Shown one piece after another: positions 18,895 to 31,014 of a stretch of 64,000 nucleotides of DNA; within the stretch, counting starts at the first letter, position 1, and every line of letters begins with the position of its first letter. The notes beneath the pieces were generated by a model. It saw only the letters and a list, made by a program, of their open reading frames with translations. It searched no databases and had not been told where the DNA came from. The DNA comes from Pantoea vagans. GTDB lineage: Bacteria > Pseudomonadota > Gammaproteobacteria > Enterobacterales > Enterobacteriaceae. The stretch is taken from positions 4,154,001-4,218,000 of the forward strand of contig NZ_CP011427.1 of NCBI RefSeq assembly GCF_001506165.1, in the 5' to 3' direction. Made by a program: the position numbers and the translations under genes.

Positions 18895-19830
18895 TTAAAG
18901 CGTAAACACCGTGCGGCTGCGGCTATCATCTTCCTGCCATGCCTGCGCCACTTCACTTAGCGGGCGCATGTTAAAGGCAATGGAAAAATCGCTTTCTGCC
19001 GCTGCGTTGAGCATTTCACTGATACAGGCGATGAGTTCAGCATCAGAGACGCTACCCAAACCGCTACCCATCAGAGTCAGACCAGAAGAGCGTAACAATT
19101 TGCTGTGAAGCGAGATTTCCTGACCGCTCAGTGAGCCAATCTGGACGAAGCGCACCACTTTTTCACCCCCTGCCACCGCGGCTTGCATGATGTCGAGTGC
19201 ACTCGGGCCCCACAGATAATCCAGCACCACATCAATGCCTTCCTTCATCAGGGCAGGAAGTGAGCCAGGCAGCTCATCCAGCGTCAGTGTGATATCGGCA
19301 CCCTGCGTACGCAATTGGTCAAGCACTTCACGGTTGCGGCCGGTGGCGATAATTTTTCCAGCGCCGAGATGGCGGGCGATGCGCACGGCCAGTCCGCCCG
19401 AAGTGCCGGTGGCGCCATTAATCAACACCGTTTCCCCTGGCTGTAACTGAGCACGTCGCGTCAGCGCAGCCCATGATGACATGCCGGGGTTGGCGATGGC
19501 CGCTGCCAGTACCGGATCCAGCGTGGCGGGCAGTGGAACGATGGCGGCGGCAGGCACTAAGGTTCTCTCCGCCATGCTGCCCCAGGGCGCATTAAAGGCG
19601 AGGAAGTAGACCGGGTCGCCGTTACTCAATGTGCCCGTGCCATCAATGCCGGCAATAAAGGGATAGTGTGAACCCGCGCTGTAGTGCTTACCCGCCGCAC
19701 GTGCTTTTGCCAGTTGGCTGATGGCCGAGGCTTTGACTGACACGACAACCTGTTCTGCGTCAGCCTGTGGCTCCGGAAAATCACCGTATATCGGCAGGAT
19801 ACCCGCCGCAGAAACGATCGCTGCTTTCAT
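18895..19830 (-). CDS. Zinc-type (MDR) quinone oxidoreductase-like protein
   Basis: NAD(P)H-dependent medium-chain dehydrogenase/reductase of the quinone-oxidoreductase branch. It has 311 residues. The N-terminal GroES-like fold (1-110) includes [11 protein letters not shown]. The Rossmann domain has a nucleotide-binding loop, [16 protein letters not shown], at about residues 136-151. No structural or catalytic zinc ligands (Cys clusters) are visible, which fits the zinc-free QOR group. The substrate is unknown. It is divergent from a MarR-type gene with a shared 62-bp operator region, a common layout for reductases induced by quinones or phenolics. This pair stands where E. coli has gltS. 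Confidence 0.82.
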   Translation of the reverse strand: MKAAIVSAAGILPIYGDFPEPQADAEQVVVSVKASAISQLAKARAAGKHYSAGSHYPFIAGIDGTGTLSNGDPVYFLAFNAPWGSMAERTLVPAAAIVPLPATLDPVLAAAIANPGMSSWAALTRRAQLQPGETVLINGATGTSGGLAVRIARHLGAGKIIATGRNREVLDQLRTQGADITLTLDELPGSLPALMKEGIDVVLDYLWGPSALDIMQAAVAGGEKVVRFVQIGSLSGQEISLHSKLLRSSGLTLMGSGLGSVSDAELIACISEMLNAAAESDFSIAFNMRPLSEVAQAWQEDDSRSRTVFTL

Positions 19831-19849
19831 GTTTTCACCTTAAATTAAT

Positions 19850-19868
19850 ATGTGTAATATGCACACAT
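19850..19868. promoter_or_regulatory. MarR-type operator in the oxidoreductase/marR intergenic region
   Basis: ATGTGTAATATGCACACAT is an inverted repeat with perfect 6-bp arms and a 7-bp centre. A second related motif, GTGTG-CAAAATA-CACAT, overlaps the first codons of the regulator gene (about 19899-19916). Two copies in one divergent region suggest autoregulation plus control of the reductase. Confidence 0.6.
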
Positions 19869-19892
19869 TAGTTCTGCCTCGGGATAACGTCA

Positions 19893-20369
19893 ATGAAAAG
19901 TGTGCAAAATACACATAATAGTGCGGAGTTTGATGATCTGCATAACGCGCTGCTGATGATTGTGGGTACGTTCAACCGACCTCAGCGTGATGAGTTGCTG
20001 ATTAAAGAGTCCAATATTCAACTCGACCGCGCGCTGTTTCCACTGCTGATACAGATTGGCCGTTTCGGTCCTATTGGTGTGGTCGAACTGGCGGAGCGCG
20101 CAGGGCGTGATTACACCACCGTAAGCCGTCAGGTGGCGAAGCTAGAGGAGCTAGGACTGGCGCAACGGCAAAAAAATGCCAAAGACAAACGGGTGAATGA
20201 AGCGGTGATTACCCCGGCAGGCAAGGCAATGACCGATAAAATCGATACTGCACGCGCGCAGATTTATCAGAATTTGTTTGCCAGTTGGCCGCATGATGAA
20301 CGCGCCGAACTGGCGCGTCTGTTGCAGAAGTTTGTCGGTGATTTTATGGCGATCGATCGCAACCCGTAA
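19893..20369 (+). CDS. MarR-family transcriptional regulator
   Basis: A 158-residue winged-helix repressor. The HTH lies at about 60-85 (VVELAERAGRDYTTVSRQVAKLEELGL). The wing follows with QRQKNAKDKRVNEAVITPAGKA, where the D-x-R signature (KDKRVNE) is present. Long N- and C-terminal helices should form the dimer interface. It probably represses itself and the divergent oxidoreductase through the ATGTGT-N7-ACACAT boxes. The ligand is unknown. It has no partner in E. coli at this locus. Confidence 0.85.
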   Translation: MKSVQNTHNSAEFDDLHNALLMIVGTFNRPQRDELLIKESNIQLDRALFPLLIQIGRFGPIGVVELAERAGRDYTTVSRQVAKLEELGLAQRQKNAKDKRVNEAVITPAGKAMTDKIDTARAQIYQNLFASWPHDERAELARLLQKFVGDFMAIDRNP

Positions 20370-20383
20370 GACCGCGTCAGCAT

Positions 20384-22462
20384 TTATGCGTTGCTGTAAC
20401 GCTCGGTCTCCGGCAACCAGCGCTCAATGAGTGCTTGAGCCTGCTCGGGGTAATGCTGGTGGATATGGCGAGCCACACGCTGAACTTCGGGGATCATGCC
20501 CTGATCGCGCAACAGATCAGCGACTTTAAACTCTGCGTTCCCGGTCTGACGCGTGCCCAGCAGTTCACCCGGGCCGCGAATCTCAAGGTCATGTTGCGCA
20601 ATCACGAAGCCATCATTGCTGTCGCGCAGCACCTGCAAACGCTTTTGTGCCGTTTTGCTCAGCGGCGCTTTATACAGCAGCACGCAATGCGAGGCGACAG
20701 CACCACGGCCAACGCGTCCTCGCAGCTGATGCAACTGTGCCAGGCCCAGTCGCTCTGGGTTTTCGATGATCATCAGGCTGGCATTGGGAACATCTACACC
20801 AACTTCGATCACCGTGGTGGCCACCAGCAGTTGAATGTCGTTGGCTTTGAATGCGGCCATCACGGCCTGCTTCTCTGCGGGTTTCATGCGACCGTGCACC
20901 AGCCCAACCTGCAAACCGGGTAGGGCGGCTTTCAACTCTTCCCATGTCGCTTCTGCTGCTTGCGCTTCCAGTACGTCTGACTCTTCGATTAATGTACAGA
21001 CCCAGTAAGCCTGACGACCTTCGTGACACGCATTTTTGACACGCTCAATAATATCGCCACGGCGGCTATCAGGAATCGCCACCGTTGTGACCGGCGTACG
21101 GCCAGGGGGCAATTCGTCGATGGTTGAGGTATCCAGATCGGCATAAGCGGTCATCGCTAGCGTGCGGGGAATCGGGGTTGCGGTCATGATCAGCTGATGC
21201 GGATGGAAACCTTGCTCTTCGCCTTTTTCCCACAGTGCCAGACGCTGGTGGACGCCAAAGCGGTGCTGTTCATCAATGATCACCAGCGCCATGCCGTTAA
21301 ATTTCACCTGCTCCTGGAATAGAGCATGGGTGCCAACCACCATCGCCACCTGACCACTGGCAATGGCTTCCTGCTGAGCTTCACGCGCTTTGCCTTTCTG
21401 TTTACCGGCCAGCCAGCCTACTTCAATGCCCAGCGGTGCAAACCACTGGCGGAAGTTGTTGGCATGCTGCTCGGCCAGCAGTTCGGTGGGCGCCATGAGC
21501 GCCACTTGCTTGCCATGCGCGATCACATTCAGCGCCGCCAGTGCGGCAACCAGGGTCTTTCCGGAGCCAACATCGCCCTGTACCAGGCGCATCATCGGGA
21601 AGTCATTGGCCAAATCGCGCTCTATCTCCTCAACCACCCGCTTCTGTGCGCCCGTCGGTGAGAAGGGCAGCGCAGCCAGCAATTGATCAACCAGATGATG
21701 TCTGGCGGGCATTGGCAATGCGTGATGGCGCTGCGCACCGGCGCGTACGGCCAGCATGCTGAGATTGTGCGCCAGTAGCTCTTCGAGAATTAAGCGTTTC
21801 TGGGCCGGATGGCGGCCGGTTTCCAGCTCGCTGAGCGGTAAATCAGGTGGGGGGCGATGCAGTGTGCGCAGCGCATCTGGCAAACTCATCAAGCCGCCAC
21901 TCAGTTCCGACGGCAACAGTTCGGCAATCGGGCAGGTTTCCAGCAACGTCAGTGCCTGATCGGTCAGATTGCGCAGTGTTGCCTGGCGAATCCCTTCGGT
22001 GGTGGGATAGACCGGCGTCAGCGTCTCTTGCAGCTCTACGCCGCCTTGTTCGCCCTGCACGCGATACTCGGGATGAATGATCTCTGCGCCGCGTTGGCCG
22101 CGTTTGATTTCACCATACGCGGTGACGCGACGGCCAGGAGCGAGGCTGTTTTTCATTCCGGCATTGAAGTTGAAGAAGCGCATGGTCAGCACGCCGCTGC
22201 CATCGCTGATCTGGCACACCAGCATACGGCGACGGCCAAAGGTGATGTCGCTGTGCAGCACTTCGCCTTCCACCGTGGCCCAAACGCCCGGTAGCAGGTT
22301 ATTAATTTTGTAGAGTTGGGTGCGATCTTCGTAGCGCAGCGGCAGATGCAGCAGCAAATCCTGAATGGTAAACAGACTGAGTTTAGCCAGTTTACCCGCC
22401 TGACTGGCGCCGACGCCGGTCAGGGTACTGAGCGGGATGGCATCCAGCAGACGGCCTTTCAT
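20384..22462 (-). CDS. recG: ATP-dependent DNA helicase RecG
   Basis: Branch-migrating helicase that reverses stalled forks and processes R-loops and D-loops. It has 692 residues (693 in E. coli). The N-terminal wedge/OB domain (1-160) binds the branch. Helicase motif I is GDVGSGKT near 290, motif II is the DEQH box (IIDEQHRFG) near 396, motif III is TATPIP, and motif VI is QLRGRVGRG near 600. The start ATG overlaps the trmH stop (ATGA), which makes it the last gene of gmk-rpoZ-spoT-trmH-recG. It converges on the marR-type gene with 14 bp between stops. Confidence 0.97.
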   Translation of the reverse strand: MKGRLLDAIPLSTLTGVGASQAGKLAKLSLFTIQDLLLHLPLRYEDRTQLYKINNLLPGVWATVEGEVLHSDITFGRRRMLVCQISDGSGVLTMRFFNFNAGMKNSLAPGRRVTAYGEIKRGQRGAEIIHPEYRVQGEQGGVELQETLTPVYPTTEGIRQATLRNLTDQALTLLETCPIAELLPSELSGGLMSLPDALRTLHRPPPDLPLSELETGRHPAQKRLILEELLAHNLSMLAVRAGAQRHHALPMPARHHLVDQLLAALPFSPTGAQKRVVEEIERDLANDFPMMRLVQGDVGSGKTLVAALAALNVIAHGKQVALMAPTELLAEQHANNFRQWFAPLGIEVGWLAGKQKGKAREAQQEAIASGQVAMVVGTHALFQEQVKFNGMALVIIDEQHRFGVHQRLALWEKGEEQGFHPHQLIMTATPIPRTLAMTAYADLDTSTIDELPPGRTPVTTVAIPDSRRGDIIERVKNACHEGRQAYWVCTLIEESDVLEAQAAEATWEELKAALPGLQVGLVHGRMKPAEKQAVMAAFKANDIQLLVATTVIEVGVDVPNASLMIIENPERLGLAQLHQLRGRVGRGAVASHCVLLYKAPLSKTAQKRLQVLRDSNDGFVIAQHDLEIRGPGELLGTRQTGNAEFKVADLLRDQGMIPEVQRVARHIHQHYPEQAQALIERWLPETERYSNA

Positions 22463-23154
22463 TTTTTACCCGTCGCTTGCATGGTGGCCCACCAACTGGC
22501 ATCGGCTTCCACCTCGCCCTGGACGTTAATGTGCGGATACGGCAGGCCTTTCTGCTTCGCAACGCGTGCCAGCACCGGATAGCCGCCTTCAAACAGCAAA
22601 CGCTGCTGTTCGTCTTCATCCAGCAGGCTGTATTGACGCTGGTACATACCGGCATTTTGTCGCTGGCGTTGGGCTTCATACAGGATGAGCGCAGAGGCGA
22701 CAGACACATTCAGTGATTGCACCATGCCAACCATAGGAACAATGATGTCTTGGTCGGCAAGCGCCAGCGCTTCAGCGGTAATCCCGGTTTTTTCCTGGCC
22801 CATCAGAATGCAGGTCGGCTTGGTGTAATCGACTTCGCGAAAATCCACGGCATTTGCCGACAGGTTGGTCGCCAGCACTTGCATGCCCTGACCTTTCAGA
22901 TGACGAACCGCTTCGGCGATGTGGCGATGAGTCTGGACTTTTACCCAGCTATTGCTGCCTGCAGAGGCTGATACCATGGTGCGCATACGCACGCTGGGCC
23001 ATACGGCGTGAACTTCATGGATGCCAACAGCATCGGCGGTACGAATCACCGCTGAGACGTTATGTGGCTTATGGACCTGTTCCATGCAGACCGTGAGATC
23101 GTGCTGGCGCATGGCCAGCATCTCCTGGATACGAGCAAAGCGTTGAGCGTTCAT
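22459..23154 (-). CDS. trmH: tRNA (guanosine(18)-2'-O)-methyltransferase
   Basis: SPOUT-class enzyme that methylates the ribose of G18 in the D-loop of tRNA. It has 231 residues. The three SPOUT motifs are visible: NVSAVIRTADAVG (motif 1, about 33), CILMGQEKTGIT (motif 2, about 117) and VQSLNVSVASALILYEAQRQR (motif 3, about 145). The trefoil-knot SAM site should therefore be complete. Translationally coupled on both sides: 2 bp after spoT and a 4-bp overlap with recG. Confidence 0.96.
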   Translation of the reverse strand: MNAQRFARIQEMLAMRQHDLTVCMEQVHKPHNVSAVIRTADAVGIHEVHAVWPSVRMRTMVSASAGSNSWVKVQTHRHIAEAVRHLKGQGMQVLATNLSANAVDFREVDYTKPTCILMGQEKTGITAEALALADQDIIVPMVGMVQSLNVSVASALILYEAQRQRQNAGMYQRQYSLLDEDEQQRLLFEGGYPVLARVAKQKGLPYPHINVQGEVEADASWWATMQATGKK

Positions 23155-23156
23155 GC

Positions 23157-25265
23157 CTAATTACGGTTTCGGTGAACTTTAATCACATCCGGCATCACGC
23201 GAATCTTGCGCATAATGTTGGCCAGATGGACGCGATCGTTGGCAGTGAGGCGGATAAAGGCGCTGTAAACACGGCCATCACGTTCTTCAGTGCTCAGACT
23301 TTGAATGTTGGAACTTGCGGTATTGATCGCTGCCGTCAGGTTAGCCAGCGCGCCCTGATGGTTGAACATGTCGACTTTGATTTCCGCGACAAATTCCTGA
23401 TCGATATCCTTGTCCCACTCAACCGGCATGAACTTCTCTGGCTCTTTCTGATAGCCACGAATGTTGCGGCAGGATTCGTGGTGCACCACCAGACCTTTGC
23501 CGGGACTGACGTGAGCCACAATCGGATCGCCTGGAATCGGGCGGCAGCATTTAGCAAAGGTGATCAGTACACCATCTGCGCCTTTAATCGGCAGCTTTTT
23601 ACGTTTGCTGTCTCTTGGCGCTTCTTCACTGCCGGATTGCAGCAGGTTTTTCGCCACCACCACGCTCATGGCATTGCCCAGCCCGATTTCCGCCAGCAGA
23701 TCTTCAATACCCGCCAGCTTCATACGTTCCAGTTCGTGCTGAATATTTTCTGCCGGAATCTCGGCCAGCTTCTTACTGCCACCTAAGGCGTGACTTAACA
23801 GGCGTCGACCCAGGTTGACGGAGTCTTCACGTTTAAGGTTCTTCAACAGCTGACGAATCTTCGAACGCGCTCTGGAGCTGACAACAAAGTTGAGCCATGC
23901 CGCATTCGGACGGGCGCCCGGCGCGGTGATAATTTCTATGGTTTGGCCGCTGGTCAGCGATTGTGACAGCGGATAAGGCTGGCGATCGACGCGTGCGCCA
24001 ACGCAGGCGTGACCAATATCGGTATGCACGGCATAGGCGAAATCCACCGGGGTGGCGCCCGCAGGCAGCTCGACAATGCGGCCTTCTGGCGTGAAGACGT
24101 AGATTTCATCCGGGAAGAGATCGGACTTCACGCTTTCGATAAATTCAAACGAACTACCGGCGCTCTGTTGCAGCTCCAGCAGGCTTTGCAGCCAGCGCTG
24201 AGCGCGGATCTGCGCGGTCGTGCCGTTTTCACCGGCTTCTTTATAAGCCCAGTGTGCCGCTACCCCCATCTCTGCCATCTGATCCATATCTTCGGTACGG
24301 ATCTGCACTTCGACCGGCACGCCATGCGGGCCAATCATTGAGGTATGCAGGGATTGATAGCCGTTGGCCTTGGGAATAGCGATGTAATCTTTCACGCGTC
24401 CTGGACGCGGTTTGTACAGACTGTGCATCTGGCCGAGCACGCGATAACAGGTATCTAAATCTTTCACGATCACGCGGAAAGCATAGATATCCATGATGGA
24501 GTGGAATCGCTGCTCTTTCAGATGCATTTTGCGGTAGATCGAATAGAGATGCTTCTCGCGGCCACTGACGCGGCAGGGAATACCGGCTTCCTGTAAGCGG
24601 CCATCGATTTCAGAAAGAATCTTCTGAATCATCTCTTTACGGTTACCGCGCGCCGCTTTCACCACCTCTTTAATCACCCGGAAACGATTGGGATAGAGGG
24701 CTTCAAAGCCCAGCTCTTCCAGTTCTGTTTTCAGGTGATGAATACCGAGGCGGTGCGCCAGAGGGCTGTAAATCTCCAGCGTTTCCAGTGCAATACGACG
24801 CTTTTTATCCGGTCGCAATGCACCCAAGGTGCGCATATTATGCGTGCGGTCAGCCAGTTTGATCAGAATGACGCGGATGTCTTGCACCATCGCCATGATC
24901 ATTTTGCGGAAGTTTTCAGCCTGGGCTTCTTTCTTGTCGCGGAACTTCAGCTTATCGAGCTTCGATACGCCTTCCACCAGTTCGGCAACGCTTTTGCCAA
25001 ACAGCTGTTCCATATCCTGGTAGGTGGCGGGTGTATCTTCAATCACGTCATGCAGCAGCGCCGCCATCAGCGTTTCATGGTCGAGTTTCATCTCGGCCAG
25101 AATGCAGGCAACGGCAACAGGATGGGTGATGTAAGGTTCACCGCTGGAGCGTGTTTGACCCTCGTGGGCATCACGCGCAACAAGATAAGCTTGCTTGAGG
25201 CGCTTTATTTGCTCCTCAGGCAAGTATTTTTCAATCAGTTGATTGAGGCTTTCAAACAGATACAA
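23157..25265 (-). CDS. spoT: Bifunctional (p)ppGpp synthetase/hydrolase SpoT
   Basis: Controls the alarmone (p)ppGpp under carbon, iron, fatty-acid and other stress. It has 702 residues, equal to E. coli. The HD hydrolase domain is at about 40-150, with the HDVIED motif. The synthetase domain (about 200-330) contains GREKHLYSIYRKM and ANGYQSLHT. The TGS domain follows (about 390-450), then the helical/zinc-finger region (with CCRPIPGDPIVAH) and a C-terminal ACT domain (about 630-702). The start codon is TTG, collinear with the E. coli MYLFESLNQLI. The gene sits 20 bp after rpoZ. Confidence 0.98.
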   Translation of the reverse strand: MYLFESLNQLIEKYLPEEQIKRLKQAYLVARDAHEGQTRSSGEPYITHPVAVACILAEMKLDHETLMAALLHDVIEDTPATYQDMEQLFGKSVAELVEGVSKLDKLKFRDKKEAQAENFRKMIMAMVQDIRVILIKLADRTHNMRTLGALRPDKKRRIALETLEIYSPLAHRLGIHHLKTELEELGFEALYPNRFRVIKEVVKAARGNRKEMIQKILSEIDGRLQEAGIPCRVSGREKHLYSIYRKMHLKEQRFHSIMDIYAFRVIVKDLDTCYRVLGQMHSLYKPRPGRVKDYIAIPKANGYQSLHTSMIGPHGVPVEVQIRTEDMDQMAEMGVAAHWAYKEAGENGTTAQIRAQRWLQSLLELQQSAGSSFEFIESVKSDLFPDEIYVFTPEGRIVELPAGATPVDFAYAVHTDIGHACVGARVDRQPYPLSQSLTSGQTIEIITAPGARPNAAWLNFVVSSRARSKIRQLLKNLKREDSVNLGRRLLSHALGGSKKLAEIPAENIQHELERMKLAGIEDLLAEIGLGNAMSVVVAKNLLQSGSEEAPRDSKRKKLPIKGADGVLITFAKCCRPIPGDPIVAHVSPGKGLVVHHESCRNIRGYQKEPEKFMPVEWDKDIDQEFVAEIKVDMFNHQGALANLTAAINTASSNIQSLSTEERDGRVYSAFIRLTANDRVHLANIMRKIRVMPDVIKVHRNRN

Positions 25266-25285
25266 GGTTGACCTGCAGAGTGCTG

Positions 25286-25561
25286 TTAACGACGACCTTC
25301 AGCGATAGCGGTAACGGCTTGTAACTCAGCGGCTTCCTGCTCTTGCTGTTCCTGACGATCACGTACATCCAGAATCTGGGTGGTGATCAAGCCTTCTTCG
25401 ATTTCGCGCAGGGCGATAACGGTGGCTTTATCGTTCTCTTCTGGAACCAGCGGATCTTTGCCGCCTACCTGCATCTGACGTGCACGACGTGCAGCGACCA
25501 ACACCAGGTCAAAACGGTTACCAATTTTCTCTACTGCGTCCTGAACGGTTACGCGTGCCAT
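25286..25561 (-). CDS. rpoZ: RNA polymerase omega subunit
   Basis: Omega helps assemble the beta' subunit and forms part of ppGpp site 1 on RNA polymerase. The 91 residues equal E. coli and are almost the same in the first 75 ([35 protein letters not shown]). The tail ([21 protein letters not shown]) is typical of enterobacteria. Encoded between gmk and spoT, which makes sense because both flanking products handle guanine nucleotides. Confidence 0.98.
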   Translation of the reverse strand: MARVTVQDAVEKIGNRFDLVLVAARRARQMQVGGKDPLVPEENDKATVIALREIEEGLITTQILDVRDRQEQQEQEAAELQAVTAIAEGRR

Positions 25562-25618
25562 AGGTGTGCTACTCCACAGATGATGAAGAAATGACTGGGC
25601 ATAATACTGAAAGTGACT

Positions 25619-26389
<771 letters not shown>

Positions 26390-26463
26390 TTATAAAGCGT
26401 GCAAGTTGGCTTCCTGATGTTGAGTTTTACATTGGTGATCGACCCTGATGCGCACTCCAATAA

Positions 26464-28782
<2,319 letters not shown>

Positions 28783-29006
28783 AGAGCACCCCAGATGATT
28801 GGCGGCCAGCCTAAAGATTTCCCAGCGTACAGACCACTGAGTTTTTCTAAAAAGAGGTTATCGGATTAGCCACTTTGATGGCGAACATGCTAACAGGCTT
28901 AACCGGCGGGATAAATTGGCGATGCGATGTCAGTTCGCATAAAAAAAAGTGATGTGAAGTATGGGGGAGGATACGGCTGAACGCCTTGCGGGTCTGAAAA
29001 AGAAAA

Positions 29007-29030
29007 AAGCGTGCTGGCGACCAGCACGCG
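29007..29030 (-). terminator. Terminator after the truncated flippase gene
   Basis: On the minus strand CGTGCTGG-TCG-CCAGCACG forms a perfect 8-bp stem followed by CTTTTTTCTTTTT. It lies about 50 bp after the stop of the flippase fragment. Confidence 0.85.
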
Positions 29031-29078
29031 AATGCATCTTCTCAGATGCCCAGAGCCCACCATACAGACTTGTTGTTA

Positions 29079-29723
29079 TTATCCGTTTCTTGCACGCACA
29101 TTGGCGAAACTTTTCAGGCTAAAACGGTATTCCGGCTGGAACCAGGAGCGGCCGTAGTAGCAGTAGACCAGCATTCTGATGGATACCATCGCGAGGTAGC
29201 CCCAGATAGCGCACAGCACTGAAGGTGTTAACCACACGGTAAACAACGTGACACCTAACCCAACCAGCACCGAGGACGTTTCGGTGAAAGCGATGCGCGA
29301 AAATTGTTTTTCCCGCTGTAATATAGCGCGATAATGTTGACCTTGCGGAATAATAATAAATATAACCGAAATCATTTCCAGCATAATGGCCATTTCCGGC
29401 TGATTCATTATGCGGCTGTACAGGTCGCTGCCAATAAACAGGACGGCAAATATCACCATTCCGCTTAATACATTCCCCCAATACAGAATGGAAAGTTCGC
29501 TATTATTCAGGTTTTTATTTCTAATCACTGCGTTGCCAAATCCGCGATCGGCCAGTGTATCAATGACCAATAACATCACAATAGCAATAGCGAGCAGGTC
29601 TAACTCGTTTGCCTGAAGTATTTGTGCCAGAAGTGAAAGCTGTAAAACACCAATGCCGACGATTTTAATGGATGACAAAATTGACCATTTGGCGCTGGCC
29701 AAATTCTTTTCTCTTATCGTCAT
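29079..29723 (-). pseudogene. N-terminal half of a WzxC-like polysaccharide flippase
   Basis: The 214 residues from ATG 29723 resemble the first half of the colanic-acid exporter WzxC (MOP superfamily, usually about 490 residues). Matching blocks include the N-terminal IREKNLASAKWSI, DTLADRGFGNAVIRNKNL, IPQGQHYRAILQREKQFSRI and a GYLAMVSIRMLVYCYYGR block. About six of 12-14 expected membrane segments remain. The frame ends SLKSFANVRARNG and a terminator follows at once, so the second half is missing, not just frameshifted nearby. The DNA is richer in A and T than its neighbours. No other capsule or O-antigen genes lie nearby. Most likely a relic of an exopolysaccharide locus; a working half-size protein cannot be excluded. 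Confidence 0.7.
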
Positions 29724-29792
29724 ACTCTGCTCGTTATGGTACATGTACCAGTGCAATTGAGGGTTCACCCGGGCTGAGCCCAGAGTACAGAT

Positions 29793-29911
29793 TATACCCA
29801 AAATAATTCGAATTGCGGCAAGTGGGTGAATCCCCAGGAGCTTACATCAGTAAGTGACTGGGGTGCGCACACGCAGCCAACGCAACTGCGGTTCGAAGTA
29901 TGACGGATATA
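29793..29911. repeat. MITE-like 119-bp enterobacterial repeat
   Basis: The element begins TATACCCAAAATAATTCGAA and ends GGTTCGAAGTATGACGGATATA, so its ends are imperfect inverted repeats. The inside has the CCCCAGGAGCTTACATCAG...GTAAGTGACTGGGG palindrome. I have seen closely similar repeats between genes in Serratia, Yersinia and Pantoea genomes (from memory). It carries no ORF. TA at both edges is compatible with a TA target site. It lies 2 bp after the stop of the next ORF. Confidence 0.75.
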
Positions 29912-29913
29912 CA

Positions 29914-30180
29914 TCAATGCAGCGTTTCCTGGCGTAGCCCTGAGATACCTTTCAGGGATTGCCATGTTAAGATGCATTCAATTAAATGATGCTCTGAATT
30001 TAAAAATATAACCCTGGTGTGTAATTTTTTAATTGTCTCAGCGGTATCTCCCCCAGTCAGGAGGAAATCCGCAAGATCGTTATAAAATCCCTTTACGTTA
30101 TTATATTCCCCGGCCAGCATCCTCCTGGCAATCTCAACAAATTCTTTTTCTGATAACAAAGGATAGGTTGAGCGATCCAT
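29914..30180 (-). CDS. Unassigned 88-residue protein
   Basis: I do not recognise this protein. AGGGA lies about 7 nt before the ATG. The composition is ordinary for a soluble helical protein (EFVEIARRMLAGEYNNV; KKLHTRVIFLNSEHHLIECILTWQSLKG). The pattern of a short helical protein with LLTGGDTAETIKKL in the middle reminds me faintly of the YmgB/AriR/YcgZ connector proteins. That is only a hypothesis. A TATAAC at 30229-30234 could be its -10 box. The MITE-like repeat starts 2 bp after the stop, so the natural C-terminus may have been cut by its insertion. The surrounding DNA is AT-rich. Confidence 0.6.
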   Translation of the reverse strand: MDRSTYPLLSEKEFVEIARRMLAGEYNNVKGFYNDLADFLLTGGDTAETIKKLHTRVIFLNSEHHLIECILTWQSLKGISGLRQETLH

Positions 30181-30618
30181 ATTGTTTCCCTGCTGTTGTT
30201 ATTATCGTGTATTGCTGTGTGTGAATGAGTTATACCGTGTTTTAATTAAATTAACACCATAAGAAAACTCCTATAAATAAACTTCATAAATAAATGGTTT
30301 CAGATTTTGCATCTGAATAGATAAGGCGATCGATTTACTATTTATTAGTCTTTGTCGACAGTTTGCGACAATGACAAGTCAGTGGAATGGACGAAAATAT
30401 AAAAACATCGATAAATCAGAGTGCGTCAGCGGACATATGGGCTACCTCACCAGGAATTTTCCTGGTAAGGAGACTTTAGCCAGACTTGTGAATAGTGAAA
30501 AAACCCGCTTAAAAAATCGTACAACTGTTAAATACTGCTGCGTAAAAAAAAGAAATTTTCTTATTGGTTGATTCCAACGCAAGTTAAAGCCATGGCAAAA
30601 ATTAATAATATATTGATT
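30181..30618. other. AT-rich intergenic stretch without a convincing gene
   Basis: This 438-bp region is markedly AT-rich (for example around 30240-30300 and 30560-30610). It contains one perfect 18-bp palindrome, ACCAGGAATTTTCCTGGT (30449-30466). A 66-codon ATG frame on the plus strand (30371-30571) lacks a clear ribosome-binding site and has a disorderly Lys/Asn/Arg composition, so I do not call it. The leftmost part should hold the promoter of the 88-residue gene. The rest could be H-NS-bound foreign DNA. Confidence 0.6.
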
Positions 30619-31014
30619 CTAATGGGTTAAAAGATGAAGAAGTTGATCCAGATCGCGCTTTACCCAGGCAACATCCTGCGCGAATTTCTCATCAGACATC
30701 AGCGGTTGACGATAAACCACCATCACAATTTCCGCCCCTTGCTCGTTGGCTATCACCCGCATGGGCATGTAAATCTCTTTGCCGGTACCGGTATCAATCC
30801 AGTGATCCATAACCCCAAAAGGGTTGTGGGGCGTGAAGCGGATTTTTACCGTCCCTTCGGGACCTTTCGCTCGCCAGTAGCTTCCTTCCTGGGTCAGGGT
30901 GCTGGCGCTGAGTCCGCTAGCCCATTTGGCAAAGCATTCCGGCTTCCAGATGGTTTCATATAAATCTAACCAGTGACGAGGAATGGTTAGCGTGACTGTC
31001 TGAGATGGCAGCAT
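30619..31014 (-). CDS. SRPBCC (START/Bet v1-like) family protein
   Basis: A 131-residue protein of the polyketide cyclase/AHSA1-like SRPBCC superfamily, which bind hydrophobic ligands in a helix-grip pocket. Typical features are the N-terminal beta strand TVTLTIPRHWLDLYETIWKPECFAKWASGL, the central PEGTVKIRF-x-HNPFGVMDHWI and the last helix DEKFAQDVAWVKRDLDQLLHLL. The ligand is unknown. ATG 31014 has a perfect AGGAGG 6 nt upstream; the frame before it is not needed. The gene stands alone between the AT-rich islet and the DSD1-like gene. Confidence 0.78.
   Translation of the reverse strand: MLPSQTVTLTIPRHWLDLYETIWKPECFAKWASGLSASTLTQEGSYWRAKGPEGTVKIRFTPHNPFGVMDHWIDTGTGKEIYMPMRVIANEQGAEIVMVVYRQPLMSDEKFAQDVAWVKRDLDQLLHLLTH

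Noticed and set aside
29737..29750. TGGTACATGTACCA palindrome just before the flippase relic
   Set aside because: A 14-bp palindrome that fits no operator I know; with a degenerate gene downstream there is too little to call a regulatory site.
30371..30571. 66-codon plus-strand frame in the AT-rich islet
   Set aside because: No ribosome-binding site, odd composition, and interrupted by a palindrome; described as intergenic instead.
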